64,000 nucleotides of DNA from Notospermus geniculatus (GCA_002633025.1 NMRB01000249.1:241336-305335), one strand, 5' to 3'; shown: positions 1-10,057, counted from the first letter of the stretch. Notes: generated by a model from the letters alone, not told the origin. Numbers and translations are program-made.

Positions 1-294
1 CTGTGATATAGCGTAGTGTCATCGTGTTTTTACAACTCAGACAACTTGTGCCCGCCGGGCAATATTTTTCGCATGTCTCCCTTTAACATGCGTGTGTAAA
101 CGCTACCCTTCGAACACAACCGGTCCAGAATGCAGATTCTTTGTATATGAGTGTATATCCACAGTGCATACCAGCCTCAAAGGGAATTAATCTGCCTGAA
201 TTCCCCCTGCCTAGGCCTTACGCCAGCGAACCGTAATTACCGTTAGGTTTGTTATTACTATACTTGTTATGTTGAACACTCATTATTTCCCCAA
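1..294. other. Upstream flank of the first receptor unit, nothing recognised
   Basis: I see no open frame, repeat or RNA gene in this stretch. It is AT-leaning non-coding DNA leading into the first promoter-like module. Confidence 0.5.
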
Positions 295-325
295 CGAGTA
301 TGTAAGTGATCGGCATTAAAAATAG
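295..325 (+). promoter_or_regulatory. Degenerate promoter-like module of receptor unit 1
   Basis: The words CGAGTATGTAAGTGATCGGC and ATTAAAAATAG match the module upstream of every other receptor, but the TATATAAATG core of the array is degraded to TATGTAAGTG. It lies about 260 bases before the ATG. Confidence 0.4.
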
Positions 326-584
326 CAATTGTCATAACACTTGCGCGATTGTCAAGCTTGCTTCCAGTCCTTGAGTGAACACCTTGCGTGTTTGTAGCAA
401 GACCGAAATAGCATGGCTCGTAAAAAAGACATTTATTCAATGGTCTTCATTTTATATAAACAGTGAAGAACTTGGGCCGAACTAGCGTCACTTCTTCTAC
501 CACAGTTTCAACTGGATCACGATGTACATGTAGGCTCCCGTGACATTTAATCCAAAATGGTAACTGCAGCATAAGTCGTAAAAT

Positions 585-1568
585 ATGGATGTCGTCACCA
601 TGCAGCTGTTCAGCCAAAGTGGCCAAGACTTTGTGCTGCTCCGCTTGGAAAATTTCGTCGGGTTCCTGAAGGGATATGTAATGGCGGTCATCTTTGCAAT
701 AGGAAGTTTTGGAAACATCACCTCTCTTGTAATTTTTATCCGTTATGGAAGGAAGAACGACGCGATGGCGACGTACCTTATTTGCCTTGCTGTATCGGAT
801 ATGTTATGTATTCTTTTCGTAGGTTTTCCTATATGGCTCTTTTTAGGCCTTCCGTACGTTACAGACGGAAACATGTCCTACAGTATCTACCACGTATCAT
901 TGCTAAGTTGCAAACTCGGCACATACATCTACGTCCTCTTTCAAACGACTTCGGCCTGGATAATCGCAGTGTTCTCAGTCGAACGAGCAATAATGGTTTG
1001 GTTTCCCCTGCAAAGGATGAAATTTACTCCAACGCGCCGAAGGAGGGTCTTGTCAGTGGTTTTGATATGCTGCGCTCTTTCGGGAATTCATAGTGGCATT
1101 ATGAGTAATTTTTTCATCGTAGGTAGCAGAACGTTCTGCTACTATCCCGAAGAATCATCACTGTTTCTGATTTATGATAGTTTTCTTTATTATTTTTTCC
1201 CCTGCTTCACAATCACAACAGCAAATATACTTATTCTAATTGGAATTACAAAGTGGAAACGTAGCAAAGATTGTGTGCCTTTGTCGAAAAAGGAAGTCTC
1301 CGACCAGAAGGCACTCATCAACCTGTTCCTTGTGTCTGCCATGTTTGTTGTTTTCATGACGCCAAACTCCGTCATCTCTGTTTACATCTTTAACCAACCA
1401 GACGACGCTGAACAGTCCTATACAACTCTATTGTATCTCCTCTTCGAGTTGTTCACCCAGGTCAGTTACTTTAACTACTGTTTGAACTTTGTTGTTTACG
1501 GATTTTCTTTACCATACTACCGTCGAGGACTGCGAAAATTATTTTGTTGTTGCACCTTTCCATGGTGA
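585..1568 (+). CDS. Class A GPCR, array member 1 (intronless)
   Basis: This 327-residue single-exon receptor has seven hydrophobic segments and no signal peptide. TM1 carries GSFGN (N44) and TM2 carries LAVSD (D72). A Cys pair, C109 at the top of TM3 and C185 in the second extracellular loop, is the usual class A disulfide. The end of TM3 reads VERA (133-135 ERA) instead of DRY, TM6 has FMTP (P260) without the CWxP tryptophan, and TM7 reads NFVVY (301-305) instead of NPxxY. The tail ends in LFCCCTFPW, a possible palmitoylation site. The start is the ATG in the shared AAATATGGATG context. The code passes directly into a tandemly repeated 3' module, so the normal 3' UTR is missing. The ligand is unknown. 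Loop 1 has a glycosylation sequon (NMS, 96-98). Confidence 0.93.
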   Translation: MDVVTMQLFSQSGQDFVLLRLENFVGFLKGYVMAVIFAIGSFGNITSLVIFIRYGRKNDAMATYLICLAVSDMLCILFVGFPIWLFLGLPYVTDGNMSYSIYHVSLLSCKLGTYIYVLFQTTSAWIIAVFSVERAIMVWFPLQRMKFTPTRRRRVLSVVLICCALSGIHSGIMSNFFIVGSRTFCYYPEESSLFLIYDSFLYYFFPCFTITTANILILIGITKWKRSKDCVPLSKKEVSDQKALINLFLVSAMFVVFMTPNSVISVYIFNQPDDAEQSYTTLLYLLFELFTQVSYFNYCLNFVVYGFSLPYYRRGLRKLFCCCTFPW

Positions 1569-2210
1569 TCCTGGTTTATACGTCGTCGTACGACCAGCGG
1601 ACGTAAACGTTCACGAACGCGAACGCCAGGCATTCAATCCGAGGGCATTAGCTCGGATGTCTGCGCGGAGGTTCCAATTCAGGTCTGCGCGGACTACCCT
1701 GGATGTCCACGGACGTTGATTGGAATATCCTTGCTGACCCCGCGATTATACTTTCTCCTGTCGTCTTAGATTGTTGCATCCTTTCTTAAGTCGGTGGTAA
1801 TATTTCATGATCGTTTATTTTGTGACGTGTGAAACTGCATTTAAAACCGTCACTCAACGATAGAATAAGAAATAGAAATCGAGTTTCTAAGGTGAAAGAC
1901 ATTGCTTCCTACCAGAATTGAACTCAACGTCACTCAACGTCACTCAACGATAAATAATTAAATGTGGGACTTCAACCTTATCTTCCTTGTTTTTAACCGA
2001 CGGATCTTATCTGCGTCTCTAGTTGGCCGGCCCAAACCCAAAAATGCCCAGAAAAAAATTGAGCAGATGTCATCGGACGCTAATACATGTATTCAGTAAG
2101 TGGGTGGAAAAGTAACATCAAACAGCGGGATTTCAGAATCACCCATTGCATTGGCCAAGGCAATTTTTGACCTTCAAGGTCAAATCTTCAAAGTCAAATA
2201 GCAAGGAAGT

Positions 2211-2306
2211 TACTACTGTTTGAACTTTGTTGTTTACGGGTTTTCTTTACCATACTACCGTCGAGGTATGCGAAATTTGTTTTGTTTTTGCACCTTTTTA
2301 TGGTGA
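2211..2306 (+). pseudogene. GPCR C-terminal fragment, repeat unit 2
   Basis: About 31 codons from TM7 (NFVVYGFSLPYYRRG) to a TGA stop, ending in LW like member 1. No upstream receptor sequence is attached, so it is a non-functional copy carried by the direct repeat. Confidence 0.85.
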
Positions 2307-2860
2307 GCCAGGATTATAAGTCGTCGTACAACCAGTGGCCGCAAAGGTTCACGAACTCGAACGCCAGGCAGTCAATCCGAGAACATTAACTCGGATGTTT
2401 GCGCGGACGTTGCAATTCAGGTCTGCGCGGACTACCCTGGATGTCCACGTAGGTTGATTGGAATATCCTTGCTGACACCGCAATTACTTTCTCCTGTCGT
2501 CTTAGATTGTTGCATCCTTTCCTAAGTCGGTGGTAATATTTCATTATCTCTTATTTTCTGCCATGTGAAACTACATTTTATTGTAAAACGTCACTCAATG
2601 GTAAATAATTAAATGTGAGACTTCCACCATATCTTCCTTGTTTTCAACTGACTGATCCTCTCTGCATCTCTTGTTGGCCGGCCAAACGCCAGAAATGCCC
2701 AGAAAAAAATTGATGTCATCGGATGCTAATACATGTATTCACCAAGTGGGTGGAAAAGTAACATCAAGAGAGCGGGATTTCAGAATCCATTTCAGAACCC
2801 ATTGGCTAAGGCAGTTTTTGACCTTCAAGGTCAACTCTTCAAAGTCAAATAGCAAGGAAG

Positions 2861-2957
2861 TTACTACTCTTTGAACTTTGTTGTTTATGGGTTTTCTTTA
2901 CCACACTGCCGTCGAGGTATGCGAAATTTGTTTTGTTTTTGCACCTTTTCATGGTGA
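2861..2957 (+). pseudogene. GPCR C-terminal fragment, repeat unit 3
   Basis: This repeats the same TM7 and tail segment with substitutions (for example Tyr to His and Tyr to Cys near LPYYRRG) and ends in a TGA after the HGE-like position. The drift relative to unit 2 fits lack of constraint. Confidence 0.85.
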
Positions 2958-3350
2958 GCCAGGTTTATAAGTCGTCGTTCGACCAGTGGCCGTAAAGGTT
3001 CACGAACTCGAACGCCAGGCAGTCAATCCGAGGACATTAGCTCGGATGTCTGCGCGGACGTTCCAATTCAGGTCTGCGCGGACTACCCTGGATGTCCACG
3101 GACGTTGATTGGAATATCCCTGCCGACCCCGCGATTATACTTTCTCCTGTCGTCTTAGATTGTTGCATCCGTTCCTAAGTCGATGGTAATATTTCATTAT
3201 TGCTTATTTTGTGACGTGTGAAACTACAACCGTCACTCTCTTATCTTCCTTGTGTTTAATTAACTGATCTTATCTGCATCTCTGCTTGGCCAGCCAAACC
3301 CCCAAAAGATGCCCAGAAGAAAATTGATGGCATCCGATAATATTCGCCCA

Positions 3351-3656
3351 AGTTTTAGCTTCATCATTCATTCTTCAGTCAAAGGCCAATTGACCACTGG
3401 AACTTGGGCCCCTCTTTGATCCAAGCGTTGCACAACATATACACCCTCCCACTCAGGTGACGTGAATTATCTCATTGTATGTTTCTGTCAGGGTATTCTG
3501 GACACATGTATAATTGCCAAGTACCGTCGTCCTCTCTACCACTTTCAGTACGAGTTCTTTGTCTCTATTTTTGACTCAGATGGCATTGAATCTATTATTA
3601 TTCTGATTTATGTTTAGAAATCATCATTTCCCTTGTCGCGACGCTTGTGTTATCGG
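3351..3656. other. Intergenic spacer, nothing recognised
   Basis: Non-coding sequence between the truncated third repeat and the promoter-like module of receptor 2. I see no motif, repeat or open frame of note. Confidence 0.4.
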
Positions 3657-3687
3657 CGAGTATGTAAATGATCGGCATTAAAAATAG
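3657..3687 (+). promoter_or_regulatory. Promoter-like module of receptor unit 2
   Basis: CGAGTATGTAAATGATCGGC followed by ATTAAAAATAG. The TATA core is TATGTAAATG, one change from the array consensus, and lies about 365 bases before the ATG. The second conserved block (CTTTCAGATAGAATG) present in later units is missing here. Confidence 0.45.
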
Positions 3688-4026
3688 TACCTGTCATAAT
3701 ACGTACTAGCGATTGGCATGTTTGATTCCAGACTCCTCGGATGAACTTCAAGCGGTTGCAAGACCTATCTGTCATAGCTGTGGAAATGATATTTATTTTT
3801 TGTTTGAAATTTGTTTATTTCTCACTTGTGACAAACAGACTAGCGGGCCAAAGCAACAGCATTACTGGCCCCGCTATAAAATGATATTTATTCAGTGGTC
3901 TTTATTTCGTAAAAAGGTGTGAGGGACTTGCCTAGCATCACGTCTTCTGCCACAGTTTCTACGGGGACGCATGTGTACCCTATACCACTTGCTTAAAAAT
4001 GGTAACTGCAGCATAAGTCGTGAAAT

Positions 4027-5025
4027 ATGGATGTTGTCACCACGCAGCTGTTCAGGCAAAGTGACGAAGACTTTGTGCTGCTCCGCTTGGACCAGTTCAT
4101 CGGGTTTCTGGAGGGTTATGTGATGGCAGTCATCTTCGCAATTGGAAGTTTTGGAAACATCACCTCTCTCGTCATCTTTCTTCGTTACGGACGGAAGAAC
4201 GACGCGATGGCGACGTACCTTATTTGCCTTGCTGTGTCCGATATGTTATGTATTCTTTTCGTAGGTTTTCCTATGTGGCTTTCATTAGGCCTCCGCCACA
4301 TGACAAACGGAAGCATGTACATCAATGTATACCACATATCGGTACTGAGTTGTAAGCTGGGCACATACATCTACGTCCTCTTTCAAACGACTTCGGCCTG
4401 GATAATCGCAGTGTTCTCGGTCGAACGAGCAATAATGGTTTGGTTTCCCCTCCAAAGGATGAAATTTACTCCAACGCGCCGAAGGAGGGTCATGGCAGTG
4501 GTTTTGATGTGCTGCGCTCTTTCGGGAATTCACAGTGCTGTAGTGAGTAATTTATTCATCGTAGCTGACAGGAGGTTCTGCTACTATCCCCAAGAAGAGT
4601 CACTTCTTCTCGTCTATGACAATTTCCTTTATTATTTTTTCCCCTGCTTCACCATCACAACAGCAAATATAATTATTCTAATCGGCATTTCCAAGTCGAA
4701 ACAAAAGAAAGACAGTGCGGCTAGCTCGAAAACAGCAAAGGAAGTTTCTGACCGGAAGGCACTCATTAACCTGTTCCTTGTGTCCGCCATGTTTGTTGTT
4801 TTCATGACGCCAAACTCCGTCATCTCTGTTTACATCTTTAACCAACCAGACGACGCTGAAAAATCCCACACAACTCTGTTATATCTTCTTTTTCGGCTGT
4901 TTACCCAGGTCAGTTACTTAAACTACTGTTTGAACTTTGTTGTTTATGGCTTTTCTTTACCATACTACCGTCGAGGACTCCAAAATTTGTTTTGTTTTTG
5001 CACCTTCCAATGTGGTGACGGGTAA
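4027..5025 (+). CDS. Class A GPCR, array member 2 (intronless)
   Basis: 332 residues with all seven helices and the family's ERA and NFVVY variants. It differs from member 1 in loop 1 (RHMTNGSMYINVYHIS), loop 2 (VADRRFCYYPQEES) and the third cytoplasmic loop (KSKQKKDSAASSKTAK). The tail reads RRGLQNLFCFCTFQCGDG, with Gln where most paralogs have Arg and an extra Cys near the end. The downstream module is interrupted by an insertion, so the nearest AATAAA is far away at 5866-5871. The reading frame is clean and it is probably functional. Confidence 0.93.
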   Translation: MDVVTTQLFRQSDEDFVLLRLDQFIGFLEGYVMAVIFAIGSFGNITSLVIFLRYGRKNDAMATYLICLAVSDMLCILFVGFPMWLSLGLRHMTNGSMYINVYHISVLSCKLGTYIYVLFQTTSAWIIAVFSVERAIMVWFPLQRMKFTPTRRRRVMAVVLMCCALSGIHSAVVSNLFIVADRRFCYYPQEESLLLVYDNFLYYFFPCFTITTANIIILIGISKSKQKKDSAASSKTAKEVSDRKALINLFLVSAMFVVFMTPNSVISVYIFNQPDDAEKSHTTLLYLLFRLFTQVSYLNYCLNFVVYGFSLPYYRRGLQNLFCFCTFQCGDG

Positions 5026-5240
5026 AACCTGGTTTAGGCGTCCTTAAAGGTGCACCGTATGCTATCTCTTACCGATATTCTGACTGCTGACGCAGATGGA
5101 GCCACCTGGCAGCAGCAATGTGAACTACAAAAAAACTATTACAAAATGCACGTAGTACATCGGGTCCATTCGCCGACAACTTAGTTAGTCACTTGGGTTG
5201 GAGAGTGGCGCGCGGTCTGTCGAGAAAAAATTGGCAATCC
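5026..5240 (+). other. 3' UTR-like downstream module of receptor 2 (first half)
   Basis: This matches the segment following every intact receptor: CCTGGTTTAGGCGTCCTTAA, GGAGCCACCTGGCAGCAGC and GTACATCGGGTCCATTCGCC. It stops abruptly near 5245, where foreign sequence begins. Confidence 0.6.
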
Positions 5241-5244
5241 CGGG

Positions 5245-5786
5245 CTTCTTTAAGGTCGATCTATAGTCATTGGGTTTTCCCCCAGACAAGCACATTCCAA
5301 GCGACCCACTGGAGTGAAACTGAATGGATCATCATGAATAATGATTGCCTCAACTCTGTTTGCCAATTTTAGGCCGCGTTAGCGCTGGAATAGATTTTAT
5401 TGTTGTCGGTCAATTGTAGGCCTTGGCATTNAATATCAAATTCGTGATATCGATATCACCATGATCCCAACATCTCACATCAAAAGTAATCAGCCCATTC
5501 AATTCCTAAGGTATGAAAACCTAAGGGTAGAACTTATTTCCATTGCTGTAGGTGTTGAAGGAGCCGAGTTATGCCATCAGATAAAAGCGTGACAGACAAA
5601 ATATCAAGTCCGATATGTTGATTACATCATGATGGAGACATCTGAGATTGAAAATTATTGGCTCATTGGATTGCCCAGGTTGACAAACCTAGGGGTAGGA
5701 TTTGTTTCCAAGGCTCTAGCTGTTCAAGGAGATGAGATATGAAGGTGTGACAGACCGGACACACAGATACACAGACACACACACAG

Positions 5787-5818
<32 letters not shown>

Positions 5819-5863
5819 CATGACCAAAAACAATATGGTTCCCGATCTGATTGATCGGGAACC
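5245..5863. repeat. Insertion in the receptor 2 downstream module, with imperfect repeats
   Basis: This segment replaces the AACTGTGCCAAGGCAAGACC stretch found in other units. It contains two imperfect direct copies of about 150 bases (near 5455-5590 and 5610-5745, each with a version of AACCTAGGGGTAGGATTTGT), then the CA microsatellite. It ends with the small palindrome GGTTCCCGATC / GATCGGGAACC. There is an N at 5431. Confidence 0.55.
5757..5820 (+). repeat. (CA)n microsatellite
   Basis: A run of alternating C and A broken by a few GA and TA units. Confidence 0.9.
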
Positions 5864-5871
5864 ATAATAAA

Positions 5872-6095
5872 AGGGCGCAAGTAAAAGTCAGTGGACGCGG
5901 AAGCAAGGCATTCAGTCCGAGGACATTTAGCTCGGGTGTCTGTGCGGACTTTCCAATTGAGGTCCGCGCGGATGACCGTTGTTATCCACGGACGTTGATT
6001 GGAATAATCCTTGTCGGCCCCGCGATTATATTTCTATCTGTCGTCTCAGGTCGTCTGTAAATTACCAGTGACCGTTTTTTTACTACATGTTTGGT
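5872..6095 (+). other. CpG-rich downstream block of receptor unit 2
   Basis: Resumption of the shared downstream module: GTAAAAGTCAGTGGACGCGG, GAGGACATTTAGCTCGG, GGTCCGCGCGGATGACCG and CCACGGACGTTGATTGGAAT. Several CGCGGAC and GTCCGCG words sit close together in an otherwise AT-rich array. Confidence 0.55.
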
Positions 6096-6104
6096 AGGAA
6101 GATA

Positions 6105-6520
6105 ATCGGAGCCTTAATAGTCTGGTGGTTATCACGTTCACTTAGCAAGCGGTAGGTATACTGGTGTCATAGAATCTAGTGCCCCCACCATTGATGTACC
6201 ATCGGGCATCTTATATCGGATTTTTCCTGTTACGAGATGCCCCCGGGGGCATCTCATTTTACTAAGTCATGATATGATATGCCTCCCAGGGGCAACTGGT
6301 CACGGAAAGATTTTTAAATTCTATTGAAAGGAAATGCCCCCATGCCATATTTCAAAAGGTCTAATAATAATAGGCATCCTGTATCAAAAGGCTGATATAG
6401 GATGCCCTGCGGGCATCCTACATCGGGGGGCATGTCATTCTATAACACCGGGTTCGAAACCAGTCTGGGCCATGAAGATTAAGATAAATCACCCCTCCTC
6501 TTCACGTCCGTCGCATGGGA
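6105..6520 (+). mobile_element. tRNA-derived SINE-like repeat split by an insertion
   Basis: The box A-like half (TAGTCTGGTGGTTATCACGT) and the box B half (GGGTTCGAAACCAG at about 6451) are separated by some 280 bases that contain the palindrome GATGCCCCCGGGGGCATC. In the intact copy at 35,612 the two halves are adjacent. Confidence 0.6.
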
Positions 6521-7080
6521 CATTAAGCCACGGTGCCTTGTACCTTGTGGCTTTACAAGGCTAGTAAATGACCCCATCCAAGTGAGCAACATGAGTAGCT
6601 TGAGATGGCCGCATCCGTATATACTTACCAGGGCAATAATGCTCTGGCTTCGGCCGTGATGGAAAGATTCTATTACAAATACAGGGTAATCGGTAAAGTG
6701 TGACGTTGTATTGTCACTTGTCAGTACCAGTGGTTGTTTGTCCCCAGCATTTTATCCTCCTTTATGCAACATTCTCCTCCTTTAGCGGCAGGTGGTGCAG
6801 CATCCGGCGGCGGCGGCGTCCTTTATCCGTTAGCAGGGCACGTTTCGTAACTGCTGGGGCTATTGACCTGAAACTTTGTACATGTATACCCCTAGGTCAG
6901 ATGACCTATGACACCAAATTTCGGTCCGATTCTATTCTTGGCTTGGCCACTACACGTAGGTGGCCAAAACCGAAAACACAAAAAGTGCTTTAACTCCTGA
7001 ACATCTCCAAATTTTTATCATGGATACATCTAATTAGGACACATGACATACATGACACACAACAAAGAAACTTCTAACCT
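6521..7080 (+). other. SINE tail and spacer
   Basis: Holds the conserved tail segments TGAGTAGCTTGAGATGGCC and GCTCTGGCTTCGGCCGTGAT, then AAATCTAATACAAATACAGG-like sequence and unique spacer DNA. I see no gene. Confidence 0.4.
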
Positions 7081-7189
7081 GGAGCCATGTTCCCGAAGCC
7101 GTCGTTAGGTTAACGATGTCGTTAAAACTGGGAAAATGCATAGCGTAACGACATCGTTAACCTAACGATGGCTTCGGGAACATGGCTCC
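7081..7189. mobile_element. Foldback (MITE-like) element, 109 bp
   Basis: Near-perfect inverted arms, GGAGCCATGTTCCCGAAGCC against GGCTTCGGGAACATGGCTCC, continuing through GTTAGGTTAACGATGTCGTTA with a loop of about 20 bases. Confidence 0.85.
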
Positions 7190-7264
7190 TGGTATGATGT
7201 TTCCCTGGAACATATTGACTTGGCACTTGTTGTTCGTTCTTCTGGTATATTCACCAAAGGGAGC

Positions 7265-7592
7265 ACATAGTCCATCATCTTCGATAATCGAAGGGGGATC
7301 TACTCACCACTGCGTTACGTCGCACATAACCCTTTGAAAAATTGACCGGTCAGCGGCGAATCCGCTGCCTCTCGAAGAGGAGGCCAATCAGAACCTGTGT
7401 TGTAAAATTTGAACTGTGGTACAAATAGTGGTAGCCGAAGAACGGATATAAAGTGCAATATGATTGGTCGACCGGTAAAGTTGCCATTGCGCCAAGATAC
7501 GCCGCGGGCCGGTCTATTTCTCGAAGGGTAATGTGCGATCTAATGCAGTGGTGAGCAGATCGGCCTTCGATTATCAAAGAGATGGTCCATGG
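7265..7592. mobile_element. Foldback element of about 330 bp
   Basis: The left arm (TCTTCGATAATCGAAGG, CTCACCACTGCGTTACG, GCACATAACCCTT) pairs with the right arm (AAGGGTAATGTGCGATC, GCAGTGGTGAGCAG, CCTTCGATTATCAAAGA). The interior is unrelated sequence of about 190 bases without a frame. Confidence 0.75.
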
Positions 7593-7659
7593 GCCATTTC
7601 ATAATTTCCTCTATGATCTCAGTACCAGTGGGTGTTTTCTGTCTGTGTGTTCTAAGTAT

Positions 7660-7760
7660 ATTATTATTCTAATTTCTAATTTCTATATTTAACAGTCGTC
7701 ATATTTCTTTGTTGAATCGCTTTAAATCGACGAGTATATAAATGTTCGGTATTAAAAATA
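7660..7760 (+). promoter_or_regulatory. Promoter-like module of receptor unit 3
   Basis: ATTATTCTAATTTC then TATATTTAACAG, GAATCGCTTTAAATCGACGA, the TATATAAATG box at 7735-7744 and ATTAAAAATAGCGCCAGTCT. The box is 331 bases before the ATG, nearer than usual because about 110 bases of the leader are deleted. Confidence 0.55.
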
Positions 7761-8074
7761 GCGCCAGTCTTAATACTTGTCACGGCCACATTTGCTGATT
7801 TCTGTTGAGCTAACCGATTTGCAGTTCGTTTGAATTTACTCGTAAACAAGATCCCACACAGCTGACCACTGCCCATTTTCGTTCATCTCTACTACGATTC
7901 GAGGTTACATGTATATCATCACCGTTCGTTCAAAGGTCTTCTTTCAGATAGAAAGTCGACCGAATTTTTCTGCACCGTCACGGCTGCGATGGCAGTTTCA
8001 GTGGGTTGGTAATATCCAGCACTCCAATTCGATTCAAAATGATACTACATGTATATCATATTGACTCTTGAAAT

Positions 8075-9070
8075 ATGGATGACGTCACCACACAGCTGTT
8101 CAGCCAAAGTGGCCAAGGCTTTGTTCTGCTCCGCTTGGACCTGTTCATTGGGTTCCTGGAGGGTTATGTTATGCCGGTCATCTTCGCAATAGGAAGTTTT
8201 GGAAACATCACCTCTCTCGTCATCTTTCTTCGTTATGGACGGAAGAACGACGCGATGGCGACGTACCTCATTTGCCTTGCTGTGTCCGATATGTTATGTA
8301 TTCTTTTCGTCGGTATTCCTATGTGGCTCTTTTTAGGCCTTCCCCGACTGACATACGGAAGGATGTACATCAATGTATACCAAATATCAGTGCTAAGTTG
8401 CAAGCTGTGCACATACATCTACGTCCTCCTTCAGGCGACTTCGGCCTGGATAATCGGAGTGTTCTCAGTCGAACGAGCGATAATGGTTTGGTTTCCCCTG
8501 CAAAGGATGAAATTTACTCCAACGCGCCGAAGGAGGGTCGTGGCAGTGGTTTTGATGTGCTGCGCTCTTTCGGGAATTCACAGCCCTGTGATGAGTAATT
8601 TATTCATCGTAGCTAACACAAAGTTCTGCTACTATCCAGAAGCATCACTGCTTATAATTTATGACAATTTCCTTCATTATATGTTTCCCTGCTTCACTAT
8701 CACAACAGCAAATATACTTATTCTAACCGGCATTGCCAAGTCGAAACGAAAGAAAGATAGTGTGCCGTCCTCGAAAATAGCAAAGGAAGTTTCTGACCGG
8801 AAGGCACTCATCAATCTGTTCCTTGTGTCCACCATGTTTGTTGTTTTCATGACGCCAAACTCCGTCATCTCTGTTTACGTCTTTAACCAACCAGACGACG
8901 TTGAAAAATCCTACACAACTCTGGTATATCTTCTCTTTCGTTTGTTTACCCAGGTCAGTTTCTTAAACTACTGTTTGAACTTTGTTGTTTACGGATTTTC
9001 TTTGCCATACTACCGTCGAGGACTCCGAAATTTGTTTTGTTTGTGCGCCTCCAAGTATGGTGAAGAGTAA
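8075..9070 (+). CDS. Class A GPCR, array member 3 (intronless)
   Basis: 331 residues. The amino end reads MDDVTTQLFSQSGQGF, and TM1 begins GYVMPVIFAIG, with a Pro where all paralogs have Ala. Loop 1 is LPRLTYGRMYINVYQIS. TM3 is preceded by CKLCTYIYVLLQATSAW and has IIGVFSVERA, so a Gly replaces an Ala just before the ERA site. The tail ends LFCLCASKYGEE, unlike the common TFQYGDG. Motifs N1.50, D2.50, the loop 2 Cys and NFVVY are present. The 3' UTR is interrupted just after the stop by foreign DNA. The array's AATAAA lies at 9772-9777. Confidence 0.93.
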   Translation: MDDVTTQLFSQSGQGFVLLRLDLFIGFLEGYVMPVIFAIGSFGNITSLVIFLRYGRKNDAMATYLICLAVSDMLCILFVGIPMWLFLGLPRLTYGRMYINVYQISVLSCKLCTYIYVLLQATSAWIIGVFSVERAIMVWFPLQRMKFTPTRRRRVVAVVLMCCALSGIHSPVMSNLFIVANTKFCYYPEASLLIIYDNFLHYMFPCFTITTANILILTGIAKSKRKKDSVPSSKIAKEVSDRKALINLFLVSTMFVVFMTPNSVISVYVFNQPDDVEKSYTTLVYLLFRLFTQVSFLNYCLNFVVYGFSLPYYRRGLRNLFCLCASKYGEE

Positions 9071-9075
9071 AACCC

Positions 9076-9500
9076 AGGGTTTTATCGCAACCAGGTCGCA
9101 GTTTATATTTTGGGATAGGCCTAAGAGTGGGGATGACCTGAGGTTGAATATGTGGACGCAAGGTGATTTGCAAAAATAAAAAGATTCTTTGTAGAAGCAT
9201 ACAGTAAGTTGAATGTCAGGCTCCCAGCCAGCGGCACAATGTACATGAAAGAACACATGATCAGCATTAATCCGTGAGAGTGTGCATTGTGCATGAAGCC
9301 AGTACACCATTTCACGAAATGAGGGAGCTTGTACGTGAAATTGGAAGTGAAATACTGTGCAGCAGGTTTGGAGATGTCAAATAGATTATTGTGTTACCAC
9401 AGGCATAACAGGAGTTTGTCCAGAACTGATTGTTTTGTTACCGTCTTTATCGCCGTGTTGTGCTGCCGCCTCGCGGCTGGTTCCGGAATCATTGCGTCTA
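9076..9500. repeat. Insertion of about 425 bp after the receptor 3 stop
   Basis: In other units AAAACCTGGTTTAGGCGTCC follows the stop codon directly. Here the segment from CAGGGTTTTATCGC to TTGCGTC separates AAAACC from TAGTTTAGGCATCC. Short frames inside look like chance frames. The type of insertion is not identified. Confidence 0.5.
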
Positions 9501-9931
9501 GTTTAGGCATCCCTAAAGCGGGTGCACCGTATGCGATCTCTCACCGATATTTTGACTATCGACGTAGAGGGAGCCACCTAGCGGCAGCAATATGAACTAC
9601 AAAAAAACTATTACAAAATGCACGTACATGTACATGTAGTACATCGAGTCCATTCTCTGACAACTTAGTTTGTCACTTGGGTTGGAGAGTGGCGCGCACG
9701 GCGAAGGTGGCGCCGGCTGTCGACAAAAAAGTGGCAATCCCGGAGTTCTTTAACTGTGCCAAGGCAAGACCAATAAAATGGCGGAGGTAAAAGTCAGTGG
9801 ACGCGGACGCAAGACATTTAGTCCGAGGACATTTTGCTCTGTTGTCTGCGCGGACTTTTCAATTGAGATCTGCGCGGATGACCGTTGTTATCCACGGACG
9901 TTGATTGGAAGATCCTTGCCGACCCCACGAT
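9501..9931 (+). other. Downstream module of receptor unit 3
   Basis: 3' UTR-like segment (GGGAGCCACCTAGCGGCAGC, GTTGGAGAGTGGCGCGCACG) with the AATAAA at 9772-9777, followed by the CpG-rich block GACGCGGACGCAAG to CACGGACGTTGATTGGAA. Confidence 0.55.
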
Positions 9932-9933
9932 TA

Positions 9934-10057
9934 CCCGTATTTTCGCGATTTTCGGACTCTATCTGCACATAAGGCGCACCACCCTATAAGGCGCACCCCC
10001 AATGTTAGACCCTTCTTCATGAAAAAAAGCCGCGCTTTATAGCCCGAAAATTACGGG
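9934..10057. mobile_element. MITE, 124 bp, TA target duplication
   Basis: Inverted ends CCCGTATTTTCG and CGAAAATTACGGG flank interior copies of ATAAGGCGCACC. The insertion splits the array word GATTATATTTC and duplicates TA (9932-9933 and 10058-10059). The other units give the empty site. Confidence 0.8.

Larger units (their letters stand above)
1474..3350 (+). repeat. Three direct repeats of receptor 3' end plus downstream module
   Basis: Units begin at about 1474, 2211 and 2861 (periods about 738 and 650 bases), and the third is truncated. Each starts with the last 30 or so receptor codons. Then come the CpG-rich block (GCTCGGATGTCTGCGCGGA), GTCTTAGATTGTTGCATCC and CCCAGAAAAAAATTGA, and each unit ends in TTTTTGACCTTCAAGGTCAA and GCAAGGAAG before the next begins. 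Confidence 0.85.

Noticed and set aside
4185-4370. Recurrent 61-codon minus-strand frames inside each receptor
   Set aside because: They repeat at the same place in every copy because they are antisense to the conserved TM2-TM3 codons. No independent start context or domain is present.
5757-5820. CRISPR-like or satellite array
   Set aside because: It is a simple CA microsatellite. No spaced direct repeats of CRISPR type occur anywhere in this eukaryotic window.
8272-8598. Recurrent plus-strand frame of about 108 codons overlapping TM2-TM4
   Set aside because: Out-of-frame shadow of the receptor code. Its conservation follows from that of the receptor.
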